A DNA stretch of 64,000 nt, from positions 124,001 to 188,000 of the forward strand of contig NZ_ASJR01000001.1 of the NCBI RefSeq assembly GCF_000474745.1, given 5' to 3'. Below, piece by piece: positions 9,901 to 18,304 of this stretch. The notes under the pieces were generated by a model. It saw nothing but the letters and a program-made list of their open reading frames with translations, was not told where the DNA came from and made no database searches. Positions within the stretch are counted from its first letter, which is position 1. Each line of letters opens with the position of its first letter. Origin of the DNA: Chitinivibrio alkaliphilus ACht1 (GTDB lineage Bacteria; Fibrobacterota; Chitinivibrionia; Chitinivibrionales; Chitinivibrionaceae). Both the position numbers and the translations under genes were made by a program.

Positions 9901-10434
9901 ATGAAACGACTTCTTCCTCTTGCGCTGCTCTGTATGTTTTCTGGTTCCTTGTTAGCATCCTTTGACATGGATAAATTACAGCAGCCACCACGTAGTGTTT
10001 CTCAAGATTCTGCCCCTGTAGATGCCACTTCTACTGTATCAGATACCCCGGAAGAGATCCCCATGCCAATTCTTATGGGCCGGATACTCTTTTCCCTGTC
10101 CCTTATCACGATTCTTATTGTTCTCCTTGTGTGGGGCCTTAAAAAAAGTCAACTATTTCAAAAAAGGGGTAATGAACAAACACCCAGTTTTGAAATTCTT
10201 GAGCAGATAAAAACAGGATCACAGGGACAGTCGGTGCTTCTTCTTCGATTCGAGCAGGAGGTGTTTCTTTTAGGGCAAACAGAGGGAAGTATGCATGTTT
10301 TACAGCATAAAAGCGGGGATACAGCCAAAGAAATTATTGCAGATAAGCGGGGAAGTGATACGGTTGGTCAATTTCAAACAAGCCTGAATCGTTTTGTAGA
10401 TTCTCTGAGGAGCAATACACCCAATGAAGGCTAA
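9901..10434 (+). CDS. fliO: Flagellar biosynthesis protein FliO
   Basis: 177 aa. FliO helps assemble the FliP ring of the flagellar type III export gate in the inner membrane. The protein has a cleavable-looking signal sequence (1-19), a polar spacer, one strong membrane helix (~residues 57-80), and a short cytoplasmic domain (SFEILEQIKTGSQGQSVLLL...VFLLGQ) typical of the family. Sequence conservation is low in FliO, so the call also rests on its place directly before fliP, whose ATG overlaps its end by 11 nt. Confidence 0.88.
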   Translation: MKRLLPLALLCMFSGSLLASFDMDKLQQPPRSVSQDSAPVDATSTVSDTPEEIPMPILMGRILFSLSLITILIVLLVWGLKKSQLFQKRGNEQTPSFEILEQIKTGSQGQSVLLLRFEQEVFLLGQTEGSMHVLQHKSGDTAKEIIADKRGSDTVGQFQTSLNRFVDSLRSNTPNEG

Positions 10435-11170
10435 AACCCTATTCCTATTCACTCTTATCATAAGTATCCCCCTTGGTGTGGTATGTGCTAATCCGACGCT
10501 ACCATCACTCTCACTTTCCATGGGTACAACAGAGAATCCTCAAGATGTGGCTGATGTTTTACAGGTTGTCTTTCTCATCACAATACTTTCTATTGCCCCC
10601 TCTATTCTTATCATGACTACCTCCTTTGTACGAATTATTATCGTCTTCTCTTTTATTCGGCGAGCCCTTGGGCTTAATACCATGCCTCCCGATCAAATCC
10701 TCGTTGGACTTGCGCTTTTCCTCACTTTTTTTATTATGGCTCCGGTTTTCACCGAAATGAACGACTCTGCTTTGCAACCATATCTTGCAGAGGAAATATC
10801 GTGGGAAGACGGCCTTGATCGCGCCGCAGAACCTCTGAAAGCCTTTATGCTCCGACAAGTAAACGAACAGGATGTTGCTCTTCTTTTACATATTTCTGAA
10901 ACTGAGATACCTGAACAGGCCGAAGATCTCAGTCTCACTATTCTAATTCCAGCTTTTATGATAAGTGAGCTAAAAACAGCATTTATTATTGGATTTATTA
11001 TCTTTATACCCTTTCTTGTTATTGACATGATTGTTGCTTCGGTACTCATGTCCATGGGTATGATGATGCTTCCGCCGGTTATGATATCTCTTCCATTTAA
11101 GGTGATTCTATTTGTGTTAATTGATGGCTGGAATCTCATTGTACGAGAGTTGGTAATTTCATTTTTCTGA
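10424..11170 (+). CDS. fliP: Flagellar export gate protein FliP
   Basis: 248 aa. FliP forms, with FliQ and FliR, the helical pore of the flagellar secretion system. It has a signal peptide (1-22) and the hallmark strings TSFVRIIIVFSFIRRALGLNTMP, PDQILVGLALFLTFF and IIFIPFLVIDMIVASVLMSMGMMMLPPVMISLPFKVILFVLIDGW (key residues only: FIPF, D-M, SMGMMMLPP, LPFK). Full family length. Second gene in fliO-P-Q-R-flhB. Confidence 0.97.
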   Translation: MKAKTLFLFTLIISIPLGVVCANPTLPSLSLSMGTTENPQDVADVLQVVFLITILSIAPSILIMTTSFVRIIIVFSFIRRALGLNTMPPDQILVGLALFLTFFIMAPVFTEMNDSALQPYLAEEISWEDGLDRAAEPLKAFMLRQVNEQDVALLLHISETEIPEQAEDLSLTILIPAFMISELKTAFIIGFIIFIPFLVIDMIVASVLMSMGMMMLPPVMISLPFKVILFVLIDGWNLIVRELVISFF

Positions 11171-11183
11171 AAAGGTGTAAACA

Positions 11184-11453
11184 ATGACTGTTACACAGGT
11201 AATACAAGTTGGTGTGGAAGCCGTTATCCTCGTGCTCCTCGTTACAGGTCCTCTTCTTATGGCTGCCTTAGTAGTTGGTATTATGGTTGGGGTTTTCCAG
11301 GCTGTTACTCAAATTAATGAAATGACCCTCACCTTTGTACCTAAAATTGTGGCAGTTTTCGGTATACTTATTCTTTTATTACCTTGGATGATTACCAAAA
11401 TTGTTGAATTTGTCTATCAGCTTTTTAGTCGTATTCCAGAGTTTATCGCGTAG
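11184..11453 (+). CDS. fliQ: Flagellar export gate protein FliQ
   Basis: 89 aa, the usual FliQ length, with two membrane helices. Recognised by GIMVGVFQAVTQINEMTLTF and the following FVPKIVAV, the most conserved part of the family. It packs around the FliP/FliR ring in the export gate. Lies between fliP (13-nt gap) and fliR (9-nt gap). Confidence 0.97.
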   Translation: MTVTQVIQVGVEAVILVLLVTGPLLMAALVVGIMVGVFQAVTQINEMTLTFVPKIVAVFGILILLLPWMITKIVEFVYQLFSRIPEFIA

Positions 11454-11462
11454 GTACATGGT

Positions 11463-12251
11463 ATGCCCGAACTCACCATTATGGAGATTCAGGTATTTCT
11501 CTTAGCCTTTATTCGCATCACCATTTTTTTACACTTTATGCCCCTCTTTGACCAAAGCTTTATTCCCGTACAAGTTCGAGCTGGTCTCGCCTTTTTTCTC
11601 GTTGTTATTCTTTTTAACTCAATATACACCGTTGCTGATCTCCCCCTTGTGTCTTCCCTGTGGGAATTTGCCGGTATTGTTATTCGAGAAATGATTCTCG
11701 GTATGTTGGTGGGCTACCTGTTCCGTTCTCTCTTTGCAGCGGTAAGTTTTGCCGGTAGAGTCGTTGATATGCAGCTCGGTTTTGCCATGCTGCAAATTCC
11801 CGATCCTATTTTAGAAGGAGAGCAGACCTCCGCTACGGGAATGCTCCAGCTACTGGTTTTTGCCCTCGTTTTTCTGATTTCTCAAGGGCACTACTACCTT
11901 TTTCTTGCCATAGAACACTCCTTTCATATTATTCCTCCAGGGGAGATTGTCATGGCTGGAGACACCCTGTTTCAAATAGCTCTATTTACCATTGTTGCCC
12001 TTACCGAAATGGCGTTACGCTTAGCGCTTCCCCTTATGGCTATTCTCATGATCACCTCTATGACCCTTGGGGTTGTTGCCAAAACAATGCCTCAAATGAA
12101 TGTATTTTTCGTGGGAATGCCCTTAAAAATTCTCATAGGCTTTTCAGTTCTTGTGGTATTACTTCCCATATTGACACAAATATTTCAACAGCTGTATATG
12201 CAGTTGTATCGTGATATTTGGGGGCTATTAAATCAACTGGGAGGGAGGTAA
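11463..12251 (+). CDS. fliR: Flagellar export gate protein FliR
   Basis: 262 aa with about six hydrophobic segments. FliR completes the FliP5FliQ4FliR1 export pore. Recognisable features are the N-terminal AFIRITIFLHFMPLF, REMILGMLVGYLFRSLFAAVSFAGRVVDMQLGF (key residues GxxxG and AG..D.Q.GF) and the C-terminal MPQMNVFFVGMPLKILIG. Its TAA stop is immediately followed by the flhB GTG start, with the flhB SD inside the last fliR codons. Confidence 0.96.
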   Translation: MPELTIMEIQVFLLAFIRITIFLHFMPLFDQSFIPVQVRAGLAFFLVVILFNSIYTVADLPLVSSLWEFAGIVIREMILGMLVGYLFRSLFAAVSFAGRVVDMQLGFAMLQIPDPILEGEQTSATGMLQLLVFALVFLISQGHYYLFLAIEHSFHIIPPGEIVMAGDTLFQIALFTIVALTEMALRLALPLMAILMITSMTLGVVAKTMPQMNVFFVGMPLKILIGFSVLVVLLPILTQIFQQLYMQLYRDIWGLLNQLGGR

Positions 12252-12254
12252 GCT

Positions 12255-13331
12255 GTGCCAAAAGAAGGTGAAGGCGGCGAAAAGACGGAAACCCCGAGTG
12301 CAAAGAAACGTCGAGAAACCCGAGAAGAAGGCAATGTTGCAAAAAGTCAAGAGATAGGCCACGTATTTGTCTTACTTGCCGGGACCGTTTTTCTCCGGCT
12401 GTATCTGCCAGAGGTATACACGCTGATCACAAACTTTATGCACCATACCTTTTCACAGGTACATGCGTATACGATCTCTTCGGTATTACGCGAAGCAAAT
12501 TATATTCCTCTCTTTATTGAATCACTCTATGTATTTTTTCGAGCAGCCCTTCCTATTGCACTCATCATACTCGTAAGCGGTGTTATTTCAAATCTCATAC
12601 AAGTGGGATTTCTCTTTACACTAAAACCACTTCAACCAAAGCTTTCGAAGATCAACCCTCTTAAGGGGCTTGCAAAGTTTTTCTCTCCTCGATCTCTCGT
12701 GGATACGGCAAAGAATATTTTAAAATTAATAATTATTACCAGCGTTGCCGTTAGTACCATTCGTGGAGTTTTTGATACCTTTTATTCACTCTCGTATGCA
12801 TCTTTTGGCGATGCTTTAACTGAAATTCTTCTTATAGCATATACTGTAACGATCCGCATTGTCATTACCTTAATTATTATTGCACTCATTGACTATGCCT
12901 ATCAGCGATATGAGCACGAACAAAACATAAAAATGACAAAACAGGAGGTGAAAGAAGAGAATAAGCAACAGGAGGGTGATCCCGAAGTAAAAAAACGAAT
13001 CCGCCGACTACAACAAGAAGCTGCCAGCCGCCGTATGATGGATGCTGTACCTGAGGCTACAGTGGTCGTTACCAACCCCACCCATATCTCTGTAGCATTG
13101 AAATATAACGATCAAATGGAAATACCAATTGTCGTAGCCTCTGGAGCAGATCATATGGCACTTAAGATTAGAGAAATTGCGCGTGAGCATTCCATCCCTC
13201 TTGTGGAAGATGTTCCCCTTGCGCGGGGGCTCTATGGAACAACTGAGCCGGGGCAGGAAATCCCCGTTGAGTTTTTTGATGCCGTGGCAGAAACCTTGGC
13301 CTATGTATATAAACTACAAGGAACGATATAG
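12255..13331 (+). CDS. flhB: Flagellar export switch protein FlhB
   Basis: 358 aa. FlhB has four membrane helices and a cytosolic domain that cleaves itself and switches substrate export from rod/hook to filament proteins. The autocleavage motif N274-P-T-H277 is intact (TNPTHISVALKY), followed by ARGLYG. The N-terminus has the typical EKTETPSAKKRRETREEGNVAKS. Start is GTG at 12255, supported by GGGAGGT at 12243-12249. The last gene of the export operon proper; a HAD gene abuts its stop with no gap. Confidence 0.97.
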   Translation: MPKEGEGGEKTETPSAKKRRETREEGNVAKSQEIGHVFVLLAGTVFLRLYLPEVYTLITNFMHHTFSQVHAYTISSVLREANYIPLFIESLYVFFRAALPIALIILVSGVISNLIQVGFLFTLKPLQPKLSKINPLKGLAKFFSPRSLVDTAKNILKLIIITSVAVSTIRGVFDTFYSLSYASFGDALTEILLIAYTVTIRIVITLIIIALIDYAYQRYEHEQNIKMTKQEVKEENKQQEGDPEVKKRIRRLQQEAASRRMMDAVPEATVVVTNPTHISVALKYNDQMEIPIVVASGADHMALKIREIAREHSIPLVEDVPLARGLYGTTEPGQEIPVEFFDAVAETLAYVYKLQGTI

Positions 13332-13973
13332 ATGATTATTGATACGTATGAAACCTTTCTATGGGATTTCAACGGAACGATTATTGATGACGTATGGCTC
13401 TGTTATGAAATTTACCAGGTCCAGCAAAGAAAATATAACCTCCGTCTGCTTTCACTTGAGGAATACCGATTTTATTTTACTTTTCCGGTGCAAGATTTTT
13501 ATACATTCGCCGGCTTTACAGGTACAAAGAAAACCTTTACTCGCTTAGCAGGGGAGTTCATTGCGCTCTACAGAGAAAAACGCACAGAGTGTCAGCTTCA
13601 TGAAGGTGTTCAATCTGTATTGCAGGAAATTCAAAACCAGCAGAAAACATCACGTATTATTTCAGCATACAACAGGAAAGAGCTAGAGGCTACCTTAGAA
13701 GAGTTTGGTATTCGGCAATACTTTTCCACCGTTCATGGGCTTGAATCTCAGACATCAGGATCTAAAATTGAAATGGCACGCGAGCTTTGTGACGTACACA
13801 ATTGTGCACCAGAGAAAACCGTATTACTGGGAGATACGGTGCACGACTATGAAGTTGCTTGTGACTTAGGTATCTCTGCGGTATTAACGACAAAGGGGCA
13901 TAATAGTCGTGAACGACTTATCCGCGATTGTCCAAAAGCCCGTATTGTGGAAAGTATATGTCACATGGATTAA
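13332..13973 (+). CDS. HAD-superfamily hydrolase, phosphoglycolate-phosphatase-like
   Basis: 213 aa. The nucleophile motif reads WDFNGTIIDD, with Asp12 but Asn at the position that is usually the second Asp; this WD-x-NGT variant occurs in a known HAD subgroup. Motif III/IV is LLGDTVHDYEVA. An alpha-helical cap lies between (~residues 20-90). Substrate unknown; a small phosphate ester is likely. The ATG follows the flhB stop directly, so it is cotranscribed with the flagellar export genes, though a flagellar role is not implied. Its TAA stop shares TTAA with the convergent gene. Confidence 0.85.
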   Translation: MIIDTYETFLWDFNGTIIDDVWLCYEIYQVQQRKYNLRLLSLEEYRFYFTFPVQDFYTFAGFTGTKKTFTRLAGEFIALYREKRTECQLHEGVQSVLQEIQNQQKTSRIISAYNRKELEATLEEFGIRQYFSTVHGLESQTSGSKIEMARELCDVHNCAPEKTVLLGDTVHDYEVACDLGISAVLTTKGHNSRERLIRDCPKARIVESICHMD

Positions 13974-14212
13974 AGGACCATTTTTACGGAGGGATGCTCC
14001 TTGAGGAGGTCGAAGTAGGCATACCGCTCTTTTTCACTGGCTACAATGAGCGTAATCTTAAGAGCTGCATATTTTGAAGTTGTGTTAGTCTCTTCAAGGG
14101 TGTAATTTGTATTGCCCAGTAATTGTTCTATCTCAGTTGCAAGAGATGCGCCTTTTTTTCCAATAATTCTATATTGCCATGATGTGGGATAGTGTATATC
14201 CGGTTTTTCCAT
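13970..14212 (-). CDS. YbeD-like DUF493 family protein
   Basis: 80 aa. Matches the small ACT-like fold family represented by E. coli YbeD: hydrophobic start YPTSWQYRIIGKKG, then a beta-alpha-beta arrangement ending in LLKEHPSVKMVL. Family members have no settled biochemical role. Its start is 64 nt downstream of the rpsU stop, after the rpsU terminator. The stop overlaps that of the convergent HAD gene. Confidence 0.8.
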   Translation of the reverse strand: MEKPDIHYPTSWQYRIIGKKGASLATEIEQLLGNTNYTLEETNTTSKYAALKITLIVASEKERYAYFDLLKEHPSVKMVL

Positions 14213-14223
14213 TACTCCTCCAT

Positions 14224-14253
14224 AAAAAAAGGAGAGAGTAGTGTACTCTCTCC
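14224..14253 (-). terminator. Rho-independent terminator after rpsU
   Basis: A perfect 10-bp stem (14231-14240 with 14244-14253) and 3-nt loop. On the minus strand it is followed by seven T residues (A7 at 14224-14230 on the plus strand). It lies 23 nt beyond the rpsU stop and only 11 nt before the DUF493 ATG, so that gene may depend on read-through. Confidence 0.9.
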
Positions 14254-14276
14254 ACGGTGTTCATAGTGAGAACGTT

Positions 14277-14483
14277 TTAGCGATACGATCTAAGCTTACG
14301 ACGCTCTTCACGTAGTCTTTTTCGCTCACGGGCATTCTTTTTTCTCTTAAGTTCCGCGCTTGGTTTTTCGTAGCGACGGTGACGCTTTACGTCGGAGAGT
14401 ACACCGGCACGTTCACAAATTTTAGTGAATCGCTTTACTGCCTTTTCAAACTTTTCGTTATCCCGTACAACAATTCCGTTCAT
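14277..14483 (-). CDS. rpsU: 30S ribosomal protein S21
   Basis: 68 aa, strongly basic. S21 sits near the anti-Shine-Dalgarno end of 16S rRNA and aids initiation. Family marks are the start with IVVRDNEKFEKAVKRFTK and RRYEKPSAELKRKK, and an Arg/Lys-rich tail. It has its own promoter inside the end of rsmE and a strong terminator, so it is probably a monocistronic, highly expressed unit. Confidence 0.97.
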   Translation of the reverse strand: MNGIVVRDNEKFEKAVKRFTKICERAGVLSDVKRHRRYEKPSAELKRKKNARERKRLREERRKLRSYR

Positions 14484-14531
14484 TATCTTTTACACCCACT
14501 TTCTCATGCTTTAAATTCTCAGTGGCTGTAA

Positions 14532-14559
14532 AATATATTGAGATCGGTTTCTTATGCAA
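14532..14559 (-). promoter_or_regulatory. Predicted rpsU promoter
   Basis: On the minus strand TTGCAT (14554-14559), a 16-nt spacer and TATATT (14532-14537), about 50 nt before the rpsU ATG. The -35 hexamer lies within the last codons of rsmE. Confidence 0.5.
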
Positions 14560-15280
14560 ACTTTATTAGAGAATACCCAAGGATCGTAGCGACTGCTTGC
14601 TCAACCCGTAAAATCCGTTCCCCTAATGAAACTCCTAAGAGATCGGCGTTTCCCAACAGCTCATACTCAAAATCAGTAAAACCACCCTCAGGGCCAACCA
14701 TATATAAAACGGGTATTTGAGAGGGGGAGAGGGTATGGACAGTGTCGCGTGGATGAAAGAGGAACCCCTCTTTTCCTTTTAAGAGCCGAGGCAGCACATC
14801 CTCAGCAAAGGGGCGAAAACGGGGATAAGTGGAAATACGGGGAGGTACGGTATCTCCTGCTTGCGATAACGCATCACGGAGCAATTTTCCTGTTTTTTCT
14901 TCACCCAAAACAGGGCTGTGCCAGTAACTTTTTTCAACCTTCCGTGAGTGAAAAAAAACAAGCTCAGATACACCGAGAACAGTTGCATCATAGACAACTT
15001 TCTTATATGTTTGTGGGCGTGGCAAAGCAACGCAGAGAGTAATTGGCAATTTACGTGGTAAGGGCTTTTCTTGTTCCATCACTGTTAAAATAATTTCCTG
15101 ATCGGAACAGACTGCTACCACTCCTGTATGACGCTTTCCATGGAGTACGCCTACGCGTAAGGTGTCTCCTACTGAAACACGCAATACATGACGCATGTGC
15201 TTGTACCGGTAATCTCCGCGAGGAATAGAAACAGTATTACGTGAGCAATAGTCTTGATTTGTCAGTAGAATAATATTCAT
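14552..15280 (-). CDS. rsmE: 16S rRNA (uracil-1498-N3) methyltransferase
   Basis: 242 aa. RsmE methylates U1498 of 16S rRNA using SAM. N-terminal PUA-like domain (to ~residue 70), then a SPOUT domain with the trefoil knot. The SAM-binding strings are VGPEGGFTDFEYELL and the terminal LGERILRVEQAVATILGY. Full length. It starts 12 nt after the encoded CCA end of tRNA-Ser, so the two are probably transcribed together. Confidence 0.95.
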   Translation of the reverse strand: MNIILLTNQDYCSRNTVSIPRGDYRYKHMRHVLRVSVGDTLRVGVLHGKRHTGVVAVCSDQEIILTVMEQEKPLPRKLPITLCVALPRPQTYKKVVYDATVLGVSELVFFHSRKVEKSYWHSPVLGEEKTGKLLRDALSQAGDTVPPRISTYPRFRPFAEDVLPRLLKGKEGFLFHPRDTVHTLSPSQIPVLYMVGPEGGFTDFEYELLGNADLLGVSLGERILRVEQAVATILGYSLIKFA

Positions 15281-15291
15281 GGATATAAAAG

Positions 15292-15383
15292 TGGCGGAGA
15301 GGAAAGGATTCGAACCTTCGGTAGGGAAAGAACCCTACAATGGTTTAGCAAACCACCGCCTTCAGCCACTCGGCCACCTCTCC
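15292..15383 (-). tRNA. tRNA-Ser (anticodon GCU)
   Basis: 92 nt including an encoded 3' CCA (15292-15294). The acceptor stem pairs GGAGAGG (15377-15383) with CCTCTCC (15296-15302), discriminator G. Anticodon GCT at 15347-15349 sits in a loop flanked by GGTTT and AAACC. The long variable arm typical of class II tRNAs is present (GTAGGG...CCCTAC pair), followed by the T-arm with GGTTCGAATCC. It decodes AGC/AGU. Confidence 0.97.
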
Positions 15384-15403
15384 GCAGTATCAAAGTCGTC
15401 ACA

Positions 15404-15432
15404 AATATATATAAGGAGCGATAAAAGAGCAA
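15404..15432 (-). promoter_or_regulatory. Predicted tRNA-Ser (and rsmE) promoter
   Basis: Minus-strand TTGCTC (15427-15432), a 17-nt spacer and TATATT (15404-15409), about 20 nt before the mature tRNA 5' end. Spacing suits a stable-RNA promoter. Part of the -35 region lies close to the stop of the Trm112-like gene. Confidence 0.6.
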
Positions 15433-15439
15433 GGGTAAT

Positions 15440-15682
15440 TTATAACTTAATACTTTCGTCGATAAGAAGAATCGGTATATCTTTACGTATCGGGTAGAGT
15501 ACGGTTCCGTCTTTGCGAATAAGCCCGCCATCAATTCGCTCTTTCACCGTCTCACCTCCACGGTTTTTTATTGCACCGTCACGGATAGAGCGGTTAATTT
15601 TACGAACCACATCTCGCTCTGCCAGGAGAAGCTCCTGCTTTGTCTCCGGGCAACAGATAATTTCCAAGAGCTCACTATTCAT
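15440..15682 (-). CDS. Trm112/YcaR-like small protein
   Basis: 80 aa from ATG 15682. The frame is open further upstream, but the family begins with the equivalent of MNSELLEIICCPETKQEL, and GAAAGGA lies 8 nt before this ATG, so the shorter form is chosen. The family's C-terminal block GLIRKDGTVLYPIRKDIPILLIDE is present. Bacterial Trm112-like proteins are small folds related to the methyltransferase partner Trm112; in bacteria the job is uncertain. A single CC pair replaces the fuller zinc-binding set. Starts 22 nt after the nitrilase gene stop. Confidence 0.88.
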   Translation of the reverse strand: MNSELLEIICCPETKQELLLAERDVVRKINRSIRDGAIKNRGGETVKERIDGGLIRKDGTVLYPIRKDIPILLIDESIKL

Positions 15683-15704
15683 TTTCGTAATCCTTTCAAA
15701 AAAG

Positions 15705-16469
15705 TCATAGGAAAGATATATCATTGCACCGCGAAGAGCGGAGGGGAAATTCTCTTCGGTATTCTCTAAGCAGAGAAAGAGAAAGGCACGCGCGGACACA
15801 CTCTGTATTTTCGGAACTTTCTTGTAAAATTTCTCCGCGAGGAGAGAGTATCATGCTCTGCCCTCCAAAATGATAGTTTTGCAAAACTCCGTTCTGATTA
15901 GCAGCCACAACATATACTTGATTTTCTATTGCTCGTGCAACGAGAAGACTCCTCCAATGATCAATGCGTTTTGCGGGCCACGCAGCAGATACAAAGAGAA
16001 TATCACCACTGTAAGAAAAGAGGGTTCGTGTAAGCTCGGGGTACCGAATGTCGTAACAGAGGTGATACCCATATACCGCAGAAGCAGAGGAGTAAAGAGA
16101 GATGAAATCTCCCTGTCGGAAAAGGCGTTCTTCACCGGGAAATAGATGAGTTTTACGGTATCGAGGAACAATAGACGTCGCTGAAATCTCGAAAATGGTA
16201 TTATAAATACCACCGTTTAGGTGCTCAGCTAATCCAAGAGAAACTACAGTGTTGCTACCGCTCAAAATATCCTGAAGGGGAGCAAAAACAGTTTGGCGAC
16301 AATACGGTTTAACCTGGTCTGCCTGTAGGGTATACCCCGTGTCACTCAATTCAGGGAAAAGTATGAAATCATGGGCTCGTTCTTGTGTAACAATTTCAAC
16401 GATACGAGAAATATTTTCCTCTATTCGCCCAGGGATAGGGGAAAAGGATACCGCACAAACACGCATCAT
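15705..16469 (-). CDS. Carbon-nitrogen hydrolase (nitrilase superfamily)
   Basis: 254 aa. The catalytic triad is visible: Glu40 in ILFPELSDTGY, Lys106 in YRKTHLFPGE and Cys138 in YHLCYDIRYPEL. The length and the KTHLF / CYDIRYPE pattern fit omega-amidase or Nit2/YafV-like members, which hydrolyse alpha-ketoglutaramate or related amides as metabolite repair; substrate is not certain. The first ATG overlaps the stop of the HDOD gene (TAATG), indicating coupling. Confidence 0.88.
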   Translation of the reverse strand: MMRVCAVSFSPIPGRIEENISRIVEIVTQERAHDFILFPELSDTGYTLQADQVKPYCRQTVFAPLQDILSGSNTVVSLGLAEHLNGGIYNTIFEISATSIVPRYRKTHLFPGEERLFRQGDFISLYSSASAVYGYHLCYDIRYPELTRTLFSYSGDILFVSAAWPAKRIDHWRSLLVARAIENQVYVVAANQNGVLQNYHFGGQSMILSPRGEILQESSENTECVRACLSLSLLREYRREFPLRSSRCNDISFL

Positions 16470-18211
16470 TAGCTCTCCTGATTACTCAAAATTTCTTCAA
16501 AAACTGGATCTACTAATCGGATATCACAGGATACATCGAAGTAATACAAAAGTGAATCCGGCTCTTGTTCTTTGGGAGGTGATTTGCAGAAAACAAAGAC
16601 TGGTAACTCTGTGGAATACCTATCCTGAAATCGTTTACGGCGTTTCTCAATAGAGGCATGATCTGAAGACTGATACTCACCAGTAGTACAGTAGATACAG
16701 AGATGTTCTATACACTCAGCATCCTCAAGGTCATCGGTCGAGTGTAAGATATTCAGCAGTATCCCACGGGAGTGCAGATACGGAAAAATAGGGAAGTATG
16801 CCTCCGTTGTCGCAGAACAAACAGAAACCGTTATATCTGATTGTACTGCGGGTGATTTGGTAATCTTTGTATTAAAAAATGAACTATAGAGGGATATTTT
16901 ACGTTGCACCTCATCAAAAAACTCTTTCCCCAATGCCTGAGGAGAAAACCGAATATACGATAAAAGATCGTGAGGGAGGGGAGTAGTGAAGTGGTCACAC
17001 TCACTTCCAAACCCACACGCCTTTGCAAGTTTTTCTGCCACAAAGAGAAGTACAGCAAAGGCTTGCTCTTCTGTAAGTTCCCCAGGTTTTGCCTCCCAAA
17101 GCGATGCATTATCCGCAAATTCTTTGTTCACCGTCACAGAGAGAGGGATTCCTTCAGTAATATCTGAGGGGAACTTCCACTGTTCAAAGAGTTTTTTGGT
17201 AATATCTAAATGGGTTATTAAGGTAAGGCGTCGTTCACTGTCCCAAAAAAGCCCCATCTTTTTTGAGGTCTCTTTTAGGTAGGTAATAAAGAGATCTGGA
17301 AAGCATTCATCAAGAAGTATAATACCAAAGCTGTGGAGCAAGCCAGCAAGAAATGCTTCTGACTTGTCAAGATGAGCCATTTTTTTTGCAAGCATGCTGG
17401 TTAATATTCCCATGCTAATACAATAGATCCAATATTTCTTACGATCAAACCCAAGGGAATTGGCATCACTTGATAAGGATTTCATAACTTGGATAGACAT
17501 GGCGATGTTCTTGGTTTCGGAAAAACCGATTCGTACAATCGCATCTTTAATACTATTAATCCGCTGATTATTTCGATTTGCAAAAAAAACCGTATTAGCC
17601 ATTTTAAGAATATTACTGGCAATTACAGGATCTGCCTCAATCACTTTTGAAAGATCTGCCGCACCACTTTGGGGGTCATTCGATATTTTTAACACGCGCA
17701 TCACCGTGAAGGGGAATGCCATGATAGTATTAATTTCTTCTAGCATACGGCTAATCTTTTTTGTTGGCAATACTTTTTTATCCAAGAGCATGTCAAGATA
17801 GGATGATTCTTCCTTTCCTTCTTTTTTCCACACCAGTTTTTCTGAATTATTCTGTTGGAAAAAATTTTCTATGTACTTCATGGCAAGGGAAAATCGTATG
17901 GGGGTTAACAAATATTGCTGTACACCATTTTGGTGTAATGCGCCTACTTCAGGATCAGACAACTTTTTTCCATAGCCAATAATTAAAGTTTTTAGATTTT
18001 TAATATTACTGATATTTTTACAAAAATTGATGTGATCGTGGTAGTATCGGGGAAAACGAATCAGAACAATATCAGGTTTAAATTGAACCGCATTGATGTA
18101 GGAGCTTCGGTCCGGCTCTGCGTCAACGGTATCAAAACCGAGTTGCTCAAAGGCCATTAGAAGAATCCGTTTTTCGCGCTCATTATCAGATATTATAAGA
18201 ATGGATGGCAT
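16469..18211 (-). CDS. HDOD-domain signalling protein with degenerate receiver domain
   Basis: 580 aa. Residues ~1-120 fold like a response-regulator receiver, but the phosphoacceptor Asp is replaced (VLIRFP, Arg52) and the conserved Lys appears to be Thr in LLTPI, so it cannot be phosphorylated normally. Residues ~165-370 form an HDOD domain (INTIMAFPFTVMRVLKI..., IEADPVIASNILKMAN, NSIKDAIVRIGF), an HD-GYP-related, usually non-catalytic, signalling module. The ~200-aa C-terminus is not recognised. HDOD proteins often act in motility and c-di-GMP-linked control; the actual role here is unknown. First gene of a run with the nitrilase. Confidence 0.85.
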   Translation of the reverse strand: MPSILIISDNEREKRILLMAFEQLGFDTVDAEPDRSSYINAVQFKPDIVLIRFPRYYHDHINFCKNISNIKNLKTLIIGYGKKLSDPEVGALHQNGVQQYLLTPIRFSLAMKYIENFFQQNNSEKLVWKKEGKEESSYLDMLLDKKVLPTKKISRMLEEINTIMAFPFTVMRVLKISNDPQSGAADLSKVIEADPVIASNILKMANTVFFANRNNQRINSIKDAIVRIGFSETKNIAMSIQVMKSLSSDANSLGFDRKKYWIYCISMGILTSMLAKKMAHLDKSEAFLAGLLHSFGIILLDECFPDLFITYLKETSKKMGLFWDSERRLTLITHLDITKKLFEQWKFPSDITEGIPLSVTVNKEFADNASLWEAKPGELTEEQAFAVLLFVAEKLAKACGFGSECDHFTTPLPHDLLSYIRFSPQALGKEFFDEVQRKISLYSSFFNTKITKSPAVQSDITVSVCSATTEAYFPIFPYLHSRGILLNILHSTDDLEDAECIEHLCIYCTTGEYQSSDHASIEKRRKRFQDRYSTELPVFVFCKSPPKEQEPDSLLYYFDVSCDIRLVDPVFEEILSNQES

Positions 18212-18229
18212 GGCACACCTTTAAGTTTA

Positions 18230-18245
18230 CATAATATATATTATG
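18230..18245. repeat. 16-bp perfect palindrome upstream of the HDOD gene
   Basis: Both halves of this AT-rich 16-mer are exact reverse complements (CATAATAT / ATATTATG). It lies between the predicted -10 element and the HDOD start codon, 19 nt before the ATG. It could be an operator; chance is possible given the AT-rich context. Confidence 0.5.
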
Positions 18246-18272
18246 CGACATTCTATGTTGTATTCTATCTTC

Positions 18273-18281
18273 ATTATACCA
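18273..18281 (-). promoter_or_regulatory. Extended -10 promoter for the HDOD-nitrilase operon
   Basis: On the minus strand TGGTATAAT: a perfect TATAAT at 18273-18278 preceded by TG one base away. No good -35 hexamer is seen at normal spacing, which is usual for extended -10 promoters. About 62 nt before the HDOD ATG. Confidence 0.55.
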
Positions 18282-18304
18282 TAGATGTATCATGAATACC
18301 ACAC

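Noticed and set aside
15440-15799. A 119-aa form of the Trm112-like protein
   Set aside because: It would overlap the nitrilase gene by 95 nt; the family starts at MNSELLEII and an SD precedes that ATG.
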